Source: Endobacterium cereale
GTDB lineage: Bacteria; Pseudomonadota; Alphaproteobacteria; Rhizobiales; Rhizobiaceae
NCBI RefSeq assembly: GCF_009617585.1
Contig: NZ_WIXI01000050.1
Span: forward strand, 496,001-560,000
Length of the DNA: 64,000 nucleotides
Reading direction: 5' to 3'
Shown: in pieces, positions 54,309-63,200 of the stretch
Layout: the number at the start of each line of letters is the position of its first letter
Position numbering within the stretch: the first letter of the stretch is position 1
Notes under the pieces: model-generated
The model's database searches: none
Told to the model about the DNA's origin: nothing
What the model saw: only the letters and a program-made list of their open reading frames with translations
Made by a program: the position numbers and the translations under genes

Positions 54309-55040
54309 TCAAACCTGGCGCATGCCGCCATCAACACACAATTCGGCGCCGGTGATGTAGCTCGCCTCATCGCTCAACAGGAAAAGTGCGGCCGAGGCCA
54401 CTTCCGACGGCAAGCCCATACGCCCCATCGGTATCGGCGCGATCAAGGCCGCGCGCGCCTCTTCCGGCACGGCCGCCATCATCTCCGTATCGGTCGGGCC
54501 TGGCGCCACGACATTGACGCGGATACCCTTCGGCGTCAGTTCCGCCGTCCACGTGCGGGCGTAAGAGCGCAGGGCGGCCTTCGTTGCGGCATAGGTGCCA
54601 TACGAGGCAAAACCGCCCTGATCGGCAATCGATCCCATCAGCACCACCGAAGCCCCGTTGCCCATGGCGGCGAGTGCCGCCTGCAGGCCGAAAACGGCAC
54701 TCTGCACGTTGACCGCAAAATGACGCTCGACATGGTCCAGCGTCTCTTCCGTCAACCGAGCCGGTTCGGACATGCCGGCATTCAGCACCAGCGCGTCGAT
54801 GCGGCCATGCGCCTGCTGTACTTCTTTGACCACCCGCACCATGTCTTGTGGAACACTCGCATCCGCCACGAGCCCAGTCGCGCCCGGACCGATCGACGAC
54901 GCGGCACTTTCGACCTCGGCCTCACGTCTTCCGGTGAGAAAAACGGTCGCACCTTCGGCCACAAGGCGCTGTGAAATTGCAAGACCAATCCCTTTTGCGC
55001 CGCCCACGACCAGTGCGACCTTACCTGCCATTCGAGCCAT
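54309..55040 (-). CDS. Short-chain dehydrogenase/reductase
   Basis: 243 residues from the ATG at 55040, with AAGGATG upstream. The frame extends further but begins with a non-homologous tail. The cofactor loop is VGGAKGIGLA (12-21), ending NAGMSE near residue 85. The catalytic triad is Ser in MGSIADQ, and Tyr and Lys in YGTYAATK. The C-terminal PGPTDTEM and GAELCVDGGM are family-typical. Its substrate is unknown. It is divergent from the HxlR gene, a usual regulator-target pair. Confidence 0.9.
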   Translation of the reverse strand: MARMAGKVALVVGGAKGIGLAISQRLVAEGATVFLTGRREAEVESAASSIGPGATGLVADASVPQDMVRVVKEVQQAHGRIDALVLNAGMSEPARLTEETLDHVERHFAVNVQSAVFGLQAALAAMGNGASVVLMGSIADQGGFASYGTYAATKAALRSYARTWTAELTPKGIRVNVVAPGPTDTEMMAAVPEEARAALIAPIPMGRMGLPSEVASAALFLLSDEASYITGAELCVDGGMRQV

Positions 55041-55121
55041 CGTAACATCCTTAAATTGACGATGGCGCATAGATATATATCGTGTATCTGATATCAATTA
55101 CGCACTTTGAGTAGCCTAGAT

Positions 55122-55511
55122 ATGAACAATGATACCGACCTCGAGACCCTTTCACATAGCGCGCTTGAAAACATGGCGATGGTGCGCCCCGTTCTCGACA
55201 AGATCGCCGACAAGTGGACGATCCTGATCCTGACGGTGATTTGTCCTAAACCGTCGCGTTTCAACGAGATCAAACGGCGCCTGAACGGCATCACGCACAA
55301 GGCGCTGGCCGATGCCCTGAAGCGCCTTGAACGCAATGGCCTGGTGACGCGGACGGTTCTGCCGACGAGCCCGATCGGCGTGGAATATGCCATCACGCCA
55401 TTGGGCCACTCGTTGCGCCAGCCCTTCGAGGCGCTTTGTGCCTGGGCGCTCACCCATGGCAGCGATATCCATGACGCCGCGGCGCAATACGATCGTGGCA
55501 GGGCGGGATGA
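55122..55511 (+). CDS. HxlR family transcriptional regulator
   Basis: 129 residues from the ATG at 55122, with an alternative TTG at 55107. The HxlR winged helix reads VLDKIADKWTILILTVICPKPSRFNEIKRRLNGITHKALADALKRLERNGLVTR, then YAITPLGHSLRQPFEALCAWA. The Cys in VICPKPSRF is one of the residues that in some members sense electrophiles. The 81-base gap to the divergent SDR gene contains AT-rich, partly palindromic sequence (GATATATATC-like, 55069-55094) that may be its operator. Confidence 0.9.
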   Translation: MNNDTDLETLSHSALENMAMVRPVLDKIADKWTILILTVICPKPSRFNEIKRRLNGITHKALADALKRLERNGLVTRTVLPTSPIGVEYAITPLGHSLRQPFEALCAWALTHGSDIHDAAAQYDRGRAG

Positions 55512-55626
55512 GATCTGGTTCATCATACTGTCCCTGTTCGGCCTTGCGCCGGCACCGACAATGACCGACGCCTCGGTCCTGAATTAAACTGCGGATACCT
55601 GCCTCTCCCAAAGGAACATTCATCCA

Positions 55627-56745
55627 ATGCCCAATGCCAAGACAAAAACACTGCCGAAGGATTTCGAGGCTATTTTGGCAAGCGGGGATGCAGAAGCGAT
55701 CCGGTCGGTTTTCGACGCCTGCGACGTGAATGCGCGCGGCGGCGTGTTCAAACAGACGGCGCTGGCCTTCAACGAACTTCCCGATGAGATCGCGCATTGG
55801 CTGATTGCCAACGGCGCCGATCTTCAGGCACCCGATAGTTATGGAGAAACACCACTGCACAGCCGCGCCGGGCACTGGCAGGGCAGGATCACCGGTCTCA
55901 TCGAACTGGGCGCTGATGTCCATGCCGTCGATACGCGAGGCAATACCCCGCTGCACAATGCCGCCAACGTCGGCAATGCCGAGACGGTGAAAATCCTGCT
56001 TGCGAATGGCGCGCGCAAAGAGGCTGCCAACAATCAGGGCCTTTCCCCGTTGGAACATGCTCTTCAACGCTGCACCAATCCGGGTATCCCGCAGCTCGTT
56101 GAGGTCGCGGACCTGATCTTGAACACACGCCCGCAACAAAAGGCCAGCGCCAAAAGCTTTGCCGCTCGCCTTTTCGGTCGCGCACCGAAGGAAACGGATC
56201 CTGTATCGGCCAGAATGCGGGAGTTCGTGCAAAAGATCGGCGCCAATTTCGAGTTTCACCGTGCCGGCTTCAACCCTGAAAGCCGGGATGCCACCAGCGC
56301 AGCACTTGATCGCCTTTATGTGCTGTTCAATGTGCCGCCCGTGCCGCGCCGCAGTTTGCATGACGGGGTATCGCCCATCATCGCCAGCGCGAGCACCTGG
56401 CCTGACCGCCACGAGGAATTGTGGGAACTGCTTGTGCCTTCCAGCGGCCATGCCGCAACTGTGCAGGGCGAGGTCATTCGTATTTCCGGGCGCATTTCAC
56501 GAGAGCTGGACGGCAATGGCGGCATCAACTGGGATGCGGATTTCAAGTTGATGGCGGACGCCCTCCTCGACCACCTCGGCTCGGGCAAGGCGCTGCCGTC
56601 GCCGGATCTGCAGGAAGCGGCAGGGATCGTCAGTGACGTGAAGCGGAAACGGGGCGATACGGACCGGCTGGCGGAATTGGCGGTACAATGGGTCGCGCTC
56701 AATCCGAAACCACTTCCGCTGCCATTACCGGCATACAGTCGCTAG
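55627..56745 (+). CDS. Ankyrin-repeat protein of unknown function
   Basis: 372 residues. Ankyrin repeats fill residues 20-150: VFKQTALAFNELPDEIAHWLIANGADLQAPDSYGETPLHSRAGHWQGRI, TGLIELGADVHAVDTRGNTPLHNAANVGNAETVKILLANGARKEAANNQGLSPLEHALQR. The second half is a helical domain with EELWELLVPSSGHAATVQGEVIRISGRISRELDGNGGINW, which I do not recognise. Ankyrin proteins with this end in rhizobia can belong to toxin-immunity loci. The following 87-residue gene is 49 bases downstream. Confidence 0.8.
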   Translation: MPNAKTKTLPKDFEAILASGDAEAIRSVFDACDVNARGGVFKQTALAFNELPDEIAHWLIANGADLQAPDSYGETPLHSRAGHWQGRITGLIELGADVHAVDTRGNTPLHNAANVGNAETVKILLANGARKEAANNQGLSPLEHALQRCTNPGIPQLVEVADLILNTRPQQKASAKSFAARLFGRAPKETDPVSARMREFVQKIGANFEFHRAGFNPESRDATSAALDRLYVLFNVPPVPRRSLHDGVSPIIASASTWPDRHEELWELLVPSSGHAATVQGEVIRISGRISRELDGNGGINWDADFKLMADALLDHLGSGKALPSPDLQEAAGIVSDVKRKRGDTDRLAELAVQWVALNPKPLPLPLPAYSR

Positions 56746-56794
56746 GGCCGTTTCCATTGACCATTAAACGGATCTAGCCGCGTCGGGAACCAAT

Positions 56795-57058
56795 ATGCAA
56801 ATCGAAGACCTGCCAGATGCCGACGATCGCACGGCCGTTGCCGAGTTCTCCTTGTCTTTCAATGGATACAAACATTTCGGCTCATTTCAGGCAGCGGCAG
56901 ACGCAGCCAATGCGCAACGTCGTGACACGCTGGAAGACCTCAGGAACGAACTGTTCATGGCTTCGCGTGGCTCGAACCATCGCGGAGATAATGAGTTCCT
57001 CGATGTCTACCGCGAGCTTTTGCCGTTTTTCGAACGCCTGCTGACATCGCCCCGATGA
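56795..57058 (+). CDS. Small protein of unknown function
   Basis: 87 residues. It has VAEFSLSFNGYKHFGSFQAAADAANAQRRDTLEDLRNELFMASRGSNHRGDNEFLDVYRELLPFFERLL, a compact alpha-beta-alpha pattern with no signal peptide. The coding bias and length support a real gene. I do not recognise the family. It follows the ankyrin gene after 49 bases, and together with it forms the plus-strand half of the immunity-like region. Confidence 0.65.
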   Translation: MQIEDLPDADDRTAVAEFSLSFNGYKHFGSFQAAADAANAQRRDTLEDLRNELFMASRGSNHRGDNEFLDVYRELLPFFERLLTSPR

Positions 57059-57078
57059 CGGTGCCTAAGCCTGCAAGG

Positions 57079-57330
57079 TCAAATCCGCACAGGCGCGGCG
57101 GCACTGCTCTCGGTCTGGCGTGTAACTAGCCTGCATGTCCTTCCATTACCAATAGTCACCCGGGCCTGCTTAGGATTTTTCGGACCGAGGGAAAGGATAA
57201 GCGCCCGGCGTGAATGCCCAGTCCGGCCACGCTGGGGGAAACCCCTCCTCCACTCGCGGTCCGTGATCGCACCGTTCCGATAATCCTCAACGAGATCAGA
57301 TGCCCGGCTTCTGGCATCTCTATCGATCAT
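57079..57330 (-). CDS. Short coupled ORF of an immunity-like family, tail possibly altered
   Basis: 83 residues from an ATG at 57330 that overlaps the previous stop by 4 bases (ATGA). The start, DRDARSRASDLVEDYRNGAITDREWRRGFP, resembles small proteins (R-A-x-x-L-x-E-D-x-x-x-G-x-I-T-x-x-x-F/W-x-x-x-FP) common beside toxin genes. After FP the sequence turns basic and unlike that family, so a frameshift or loss of the C-terminus is possible. It could be a remnant. Confidence 0.45.
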   Translation of the reverse strand: MIDRDARSRASDLVEDYRNGAITDREWRRGFPQRGRTGHSRRALILSLGPKNPKQARVTIGNGRTCRLVTRQTESSAAAPVRI

Positions 57331-57560
57331 ATCGGCAACTTCGGCGGCAGGCGTTTTCTGGCACTCTCGATCATCCACTCGACGACGCCCAGCGGGATGC
57401 CTTGGACCAGGCCGTCAAAAGTCATGCGCCCATCCTGATCATGGTAGTTGACGCTGGCGATCATCGTGTCGTGCGTATCCCACAATTCGAGGCACATCAT
57501 GTCGTCGACGACATTGCTGAAGAGCATGACCCGATAGGTCTGCCCCTCGATTTCCACCAT
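57327..57560 (-). CDS. Small protein of unknown function, probable immunity-type gene
   Basis: 77 residues from the ATG at 57560 with GGAAGAC just before it. Starts at 57650 and 57683 are in frame but lack a ribosome site. The sequence MVEIEGQTYRVMLFSNVVDDMMCLELWDTHDTMIASVNYHDQDGRMTF reads as alternating strands, followed by a helix (LGVVEWMIESARKRL). It lies between the YezG-like gene (67 bases upstream) and the overlapping short ORF downstream, so it is part of a three-gene minus-strand operon. Confidence 0.55.
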   Translation of the reverse strand: MVEIEGQTYRVMLFSNVVDDMMCLELWDTHDTMIASVNYHDQDGRMTFDGLVQGIPLGVVEWMIESARKRLPPKLPI

Positions 57561-57627
57561 GTCTTCCACGGGTGCTCCATGTGTGCGGATATTTGCTTCG
57601 CCCTGATCCAGCCCGAGCCGCGCGGTT

Positions 57628-58644
57628 TCACGCGCTCGTCCAATCCGCATGATCTTCTGCAAGCCCGCGGTTCCACCAGTCATGCGGGTCAGCGTATATC
57701 GTCGTTTCCGGCCAGCGCGGATCGATTTCCGTATCCTGTCGCCATGTCAGATGCACTCTGGCAATGCGCCCGTCATCAAGCAGAAAAAGCGCGGTATCAC
57801 GATCGTAACGACGGCCGATCAGTCGGGCATTCAGGCCGCAAAGCACGTGTCCCGGCCCGACTTCCTTGCGCAATTCGTGCTCGAAGCCTGCGCGGAAGCT
57901 TTCGCTTCCGGCGTTATCCTCCACGGCCTCCCATGGCGTGAGCCATCGCATCTCCACACCCCAATGCCGCGTGGCCGCCAGCAGCAGCACCGTCCCGCCC
58001 GCGATCGCCACGCAGCTCACCGCGTCGGCGATCTCCCGCAATGGTCCATGTCCGATCAGGGCGTCCTCGGTGATTTGCTGGCCAAAGCCGGGATCGGCGT
58101 AAGCGGAATAGACGTCGTCTGTCTGGCTGATGGCATTGAAGGAGGTCGCGACGATGCCCGTGCCGCATCCGCTGCAGCGCAAGAGATAGGAACCGTGTTG
58201 CACCACCGCCTGCCGTTCTTCCGATCCGCAGGTCGTGCATATCTCGATACCGGGCCCCTGCATGTCGGGTCGCGGATAGGTACGAAATTCAGCCGCCCAC
58301 TTATCCTGCGACGGCTTTATCTTGAAGGGCGGCAGCCGGTCGTAAATGAAATCAAACCTGAAATTGCGGTCCGGCATCAGGGTCACCGTCGCCGAATACC
58401 AGGCATGCTTTTCTGCATGCGCCTTGGCCATGGCGGTGCGCAACTCCTTCAGGGCATCGGTGGCATCGTCCTCGACGACGAAGGACTTGTTTTCACCGGC
58501 ATCCAGCCGACACATTCCGGCCTCTTCGGAAAAGCGTGTGATGGCGTTAAAACGATAGGTCGCGGCAATCCAGCCGGTATCCGGCAGCGCCGCTTCAACG
58601 CAGGCGACGATCTTCTGGTAAAGGGCTTCGATTTCAGACGGCAT
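57628..58644 (-). CDS. YezG/DUF600-like protein with zinc ribbon, immunity-like
   Basis: 338 residues from the ATG at 58644 (a GTG at 58659 is the alternative). Residues 1-120 look like the YezG/DUF600 antitoxin family: AWYSATVTLMPDRNFRFDFIYDRLPPF, then WAAEFRTYPRP. Residues 125-165 carry a zinc-ribbon pair, ICTTCGSEE and LRCSGCGTG, and SFNAISQTDDVYSAY. The C-terminal part (LCGLNARLIGRRYDRDTALFLLDDGRIARVHLTW) is like other orphan immunity-type proteins. It looks chimeric. There is no toxin gene in the window, so it may be an orphan immunity gene against neighbours' toxins. Confidence 0.7.
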   Translation of the reverse strand: MPSEIEALYQKIVACVEAALPDTGWIAATYRFNAITRFSEEAGMCRLDAGENKSFVVEDDATDALKELRTAMAKAHAEKHAWYSATVTLMPDRNFRFDFIYDRLPPFKIKPSQDKWAAEFRTYPRPDMQGPGIEICTTCGSEERQAVVQHGSYLLRCSGCGTGIVATSFNAISQTDDVYSAYADPGFGQQITEDALIGHGPLREIADAVSCVAIAGGTVLLLAATRHWGVEMRWLTPWEAVEDNAGSESFRAGFEHELRKEVGPGHVLCGLNARLIGRRYDRDTALFLLDDGRIARVHLTWRQDTEIDPRWPETTIYADPHDWWNRGLAEDHADWTSA

Positions 58645-58712
58645 TCCGGTCCAATCCACATCTCATGCAACAGATGCGCGCACGCCGCTCTTGCGCCTCT
58701 CTCGGGCACAGT

Positions 58713-58750
58713 CACGGCACGGCGCGTCCCGCACGGCACGGCGCGTCCCG
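58713..58750. repeat. 19-base tandem duplication
   Basis: The 19-base unit CACGGCACGGCGCGTCCCG occurs twice without interruption (58713-58731 and 58732-58750), in the gap between the YezG-like gene and gpt. Confidence 0.85.
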
Positions 58751-58864
58751 GACATAGCGCCTGCTCCCCGGCCGGCAAGTTGGTACAATTACCCCGCTCA
58801 TCCACAGCCACATCGCCCACCTGCTTGCCTTTAATCGGCAATTGCCGCTATGACAGGCTGCAAG

Positions 58865-58886
58865 AAGGCCGGAAAACCGGCCTTTT
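58865..58886 (+). terminator. Terminator in the leader of gpt
   Basis: AAGGCCGG (58865-58872) and CCGGCCTT (58877-58884) are perfect arms around AAAA, followed by TT. No plus-strand gene precedes it, and gpt starts 66 bases later. It could be an attenuator. The minus strand continues with TTCTTG, so use from that side is less likely. Confidence 0.7.
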
Positions 58887-58951
58887 GGCGTTTCCGCTCT
58901 CACCGGCGCGGCCGCCCGTTTCCTTCACACATTGCTTGCGGAGCCCGTCGG

Positions 58952-59449
58952 ATGTCTCTTCCCGATAAAGCCTTTCCCGTTTCCTGGGACCAGTTCCACC
59001 GTGATACCCGTGCCCTGTCCTGGCGCCTGTCCGGCCTTGGCCAAACCTTCAAGGCCATCGTCTGCATCACCCGTGGCGGTCTGGTACCGGCGGCGATCAT
59101 CTCACGCGAACTTAATATCCGCATGATCGACACCGTCTGCATCGCCACCCGCCATGATTACGTCAATCAGGGCGATACCGTTCTGCTGAAGGGCATTTCG
59201 CCCGAACTGATGGAGAATGGCGGCGAAGGCGTGCTGGTCGTCGACGACCTCACCGATACCGGCAAGACGGCGCTGGAAGTGCGCGCCATGATGCCGAAGG
59301 CGCATTTCGCCTGCGTCTATGCAAAACCGTCAGGCGTGCCGACCATCGATACCTTCGTGACCGAAGTCTCTCAGGATACCTGGATCTATTTCCCCTGGGA
59401 CATGGGCTTCACCTATCAGGAGCCGATCGCCAAGGGTCACCGCGGCTAA
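58952..59449 (+). CDS. gpt: Xanthine/hypoxanthine-guanine phosphoribosyltransferase
   Basis: 165 residues from the ATG at 58952. The longer frame upstream overlaps the leader terminator. It makes XMP and GMP from xanthine and guanine with PRPP. The type I PRTase motif is VLVVDDLTDTGKTA (94-107), the PPi loop is CITRGGLVPA near residue 40, and the base-contact region IYFPWDMGF lies near the end. The gene is followed by a weak hairpin at 59494-59517. The leader upstream has its own terminator. Confidence 0.93.
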   Translation: MSLPDKAFPVSWDQFHRDTRALSWRLSGLGQTFKAIVCITRGGLVPAAIISRELNIRMIDTVCIATRHDYVNQGDTVLLKGISPELMENGGEGVLVVDDLTDTGKTALEVRAMMPKAHFACVYAKPSGVPTIDTFVTEVSQDTWIYFPWDMGFTYQEPIAKGHRG

Positions 59450-59804
59450 ACTTCACGTTTCGGCGACAACTGATTCGCCCGTGAAAATGCTGGCCAGCCC
59501 TTTCCATGCAGGGCTGGTCTTCCAAATGCGCAAGGCGTCTCATTTCGGCACGAAAAACAGAGCCTTCACGCCTTCTCACCGCCGCTCCTTCCATATTTAG
59601 GGGGGCTGCGATGCCTAAGCCACAGGCGCAAGCGCTCTGACGCCGGCGCGACACAATCCACCGGAAAATGTGGCAATTTATCGTCGCTTTTGTGGTGCAC
59701 GGCCGTTCATTTTCCGGCTCATCAGTCCACAAGCCCGTAAAACTTTCTCGCAAGCCTCTGAGATTCAAAGGCTATTTTTTCTCCCCGTTTTCCACAGCCC
59801 CCAA

Positions 59805-59820
59805 CCACAATATCTTGTGG
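59805..59820 (+). promoter_or_regulatory. NrdR-box-like palindrome
   Basis: CCACAATATCTTGTGG is a 16-base near-perfect palindrome that matches the NrdR-box pattern (ACACWATATATWGTGT) at 13 of 16 positions. NrdR is the ATP/dATP-sensing repressor of ribonucleotide reductase genes. Confidence 0.6.
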
Positions 59821-60046
59821 TTAAAAAAGTGTGGCAGACCAGCCCTTGACCCAAAGCCTGCGACTCGGCATGAATGATCCCATGTTGCGGCGGCGACTGG
59901 ACCGGAAATAACGAGGCCGGCCCTTCTTCGATTTGTAGATTTCCTGAATGGTTCGGGCCGGTCATGATGATCGCTCGGCAACGGGTTTTCGTGCGCGTTC
60001 GAATGTCTGCCAATGCGGTGTTCAAGGCTGGTAAAATAATCTGTTA

Positions 60047-60094
60047 ATGCTATATTTAGTGTTTGCAGCCAGCATCGGACACAAGATACAGGTA
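60047..60094 (+). promoter_or_regulatory. Pair of NrdR-box-like sites upstream of nrdJ
   Basis: ATGCTATATTTAGTGT (60047-60062) matches the NrdR box at 13 of 16 bases. ACACAAGATACAGGTA (60079-60094) is a weaker second copy, 32 bases downstream, which is the three-turn spacing typical of paired NrdR sites. Confidence 0.6.
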
Positions 60095-60208
60095 GGCAAT
60101 CACTGCTGATTCACCTGGATCATCGAATCCGACCGGCTGCCCATGATGGCGAGCGGCCGGCGCTGAAGATTTGCGCCCAGAGCGGCGCCACGAACTAAGG
60201 ACGAGACC

Positions 60209-63200
60209 ATGCGCATTGAACGTCGTTTCACCAAGCCCGAGACCGGGGCTTATGGCGAGATCGCTTTCCGCAAGGCGGTGAGCGAGATCCGCAACCCGGA
60301 CGGCTCCATCGTTTTCCGTCTCGCCGATATCGAGGTTCCGACCCAGTTTTCGCAGGTCGCCACCGACGTTCTGGCGCAGAAGTATTTCCGCAAGGCCGGC
60401 GTGCCGAAATTCCTGAAGAAGGTCGAGGAAAACGATGTTCCTTCCTTCCTGTGGCGTTCGGTTGCCGATGAGAAGGCGCTGAAGGATCTGCCGGAAAACG
60501 AGCGTTACGGCTCGGAAACCGACGCGCGTCAGGTGTTCGATCGTCTCGCCGGCACCTGGACTTACTGGGGCTGGAAGGGCAAATATTTTTCCACGGAAGA
60601 AGACGCTGCAGCGTTCAAGGACGAGCTTGCCTACATGCTCGCCACGCAGCGCGTTGCTCCGAACAGCCCACAGTGGTTCAACACCGGCCTGCACTGGGCC
60701 TATGGCATTGATGGCCCCGGTCAGGGCCACTTCTATGTCGACCCCTTCACCGGCAAGCTGACCAAGTCCAAGTCGTCCTACGAACATCCGCAGCCGCATG
60801 CCTGCTTCATCCAGTCCGTTGAGGACGACCTCGTCAACGAGGGCGGCATCATGGACCTGTGGGTGCGCGAAGCCCGCCTGTTCAAGTATGGCTCCGGCAC
60901 CGGTTCCAACTTCTCCTATCTGCGCGGCGAAGGCGAAAAGCTTTCCGGCGGCGGCAAGTCGTCGGGCCTGATGTCGTTCCTGAAGATCGGTGACCGCGCT
61001 GCCGGCGCCATCAAGTCGGGCGGCACCACCCGCCGTGCGGCCAAGATGGTCGTTGTCGACATCGATCATCCGGATATCGAAGCTTACATCGACTGGAAGG
61101 TGAAGGAAGAGCAGAAGGTTGCCGCTCTCGTCACCGGTTCCAAGATCGTTGCCCGTCACCTCAAGTCGATCATGAAGGCCTGCGTCAACTGCGAGGCCGA
61201 TGGCGAAGATTGCTTCGACCCGTTGAAGAACCCGGCCCTCAAGCGCGAAATCCGTGCTGCCAAGAAGGATCAGGTTCCGGAAAACTACGTCAAGCGCGTC
61301 ATCCAGTTCGCCAAGCAGGGTTACAAGGATCTTGATTTCAAGACCTATGACACCGACTGGGATTCGGAAGCCTACCTGACGGTTTCGGGCCAGAACTCCA
61401 ACAACTCCGTCTCCCTCAAGGACGACTTCCTGCGCGCTGTCGAAAACGACGGCGACTGGAACCTGACCGCCCGCAAGGACGGCAAGGTCATGAAGACGCT
61501 GAAGGCACGCGACCTGTGGGAAAAGATCTCCTACGCCGCATGGGCTTCTGCCGATCCGGGCCTGCACTACAACACCACCATGAACGACTGGCACACCTCG
61601 CCGGCCGCGGGCCCGATCCGCGCCTCGAACCCGTGCTCGGAATACATGTTCCTCGATGACACCGCCTGCAACCTGGCGTCTCTGAACCTGTTGCAGTTCA
61701 AGTCGGCGCTCACCAAGCGTATCGACATCGCCGATTACGAACATGCCGTTCGCCTGTGGACCGTCGTTCTCGAAATCTCGGTGATGATGGCGCAGTTCCC
61801 GTCCCGCGAGATTGCCGAACGTTCTTACGAATACCGCACGCTCGGCCTCGGTTACGCCAATATCGGCGGCCTGCTGATGTCGTCAGGCATCCCGTATGAC
61901 TCGACCGAAGGCCGCGCGATCGCCGGTTCGCTGACCGCCATCATGACCGGCGTTTCTTACGCCACGTCCGCTGAAATGGCATCGGAACACGGCCCCTTCC
62001 CGGGCTTTGCGCCGAACCGCGACAACATGCTGCGCGTCATCCGCAACCACCGCCGCGCCGCTCACGGCGAAACTGCAGGCTATGAAGCCCTGTCGGTCGA
62101 TCCGGTCGCTCTCATCCACGAAGAGAACCCGGATCAGGATCTGGCCGTGCATGCCATGGCCGCATGGGACAAGGCGCTGGAACTCGGCGAAAAGCACGGT
62201 TACCGCAACGCCCAGGTCTCCGTTATCGCGCCGACCGGCACGATCGGTCTCGTCATGGATTGCGACACGACCGGCATCGAGCCCGACTTCGCACTGGTGA
62301 AATTCAAGAAGCTCGCCGGTGGCGGTTACTTCAAGATCATCAACGGTGCGGTTCCGGAAGCGCTGCGCACGCTCGGTTATTCGGAAAGCCAGCTGGCCGA
62401 AATCGAAGCTTATGCTGTCGGTCACGGCAACCTCAACCAGGCCCCGGCCATCAACCCGTCCTCGCTTGCCGCCAAGGGTTTCCCGGCTGACAAGATCGAA
62501 GCCGTCAATGGTGCGCTGAAGGCTGCCTTCGACATCAAGTTCGTGTTCAACCAGTGGACGCTTGGCGCCGACTTCCTCAAGGAAACCCTGAAAGTTTCCG
62601 ACGAGCAGCTGTCGGACATGAGCTTCAACCTGCTCGAGCACATCGGCTTCTCCCGCAAGGACATCGACGCCGCCAACATCCACGTCTGCGGTGCGATGAC
62701 GCTCGAAGGTGCGCCTTTCCTCAAGGAAGAACACCTCGCCGTCTTCGATTGCGCCAATCCTTGCGGCAAGATCGGCAAGCGTTATCTCTCGGTGGAAAGC
62801 CACATCCGCATGATGGCTGCTGCCCAGCCGTTCATCTCGGGTGCGATCTCCAAGACGATCAACATGCCGAACGACGCCACCGTCGAGGAATGCGGCGAAG
62901 CCTACATGCTGTCCTGGAAGCTGGCCCTCAAGGCCAACGCGCTCTACCGTGACGGCTCCAAGCTTTCCCAGCCGCTGAACGCCTCGCTGATCGACGAAGA
63001 CGATGCCGAAGACGCTCTCGAAGAGCTGATCCAGGCACCGGCTGCCGCACAGGCTGTCACCGTCACCGAAAAGATCGTCGAGCGCATCATCGAGCGCGTG
63101 TCGCGTGAACGTGAAAAGCTGCCGAACCGTCGTCAGGGCTACACCCAGAAGGCCAATGTCGGCGGTCACAAGGTTTACCTGCGCACCGGCGAATTCGGCG

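Larger units (their letters stand above)
59450..60208. other. 759-base gap with NrdR-type regulatory sequences
   Basis: No gene. It holds a weak gpt terminator hairpin (CCAGCCCT at 59494, AGGGCTGG at 59510), one NrdR-box-like palindrome at 59805-59820, a pair at 60047 and 60079, and a promoter-like TTGACC (59846-59851) followed after 17 bases by CATGAA. This is the control region of nrdJ. Confidence 0.7.

Noticed and set aside
58713..58750. CRISPR-like repeat
   Set aside because: The two 19-base copies are directly joined with no spacer and occur only twice.
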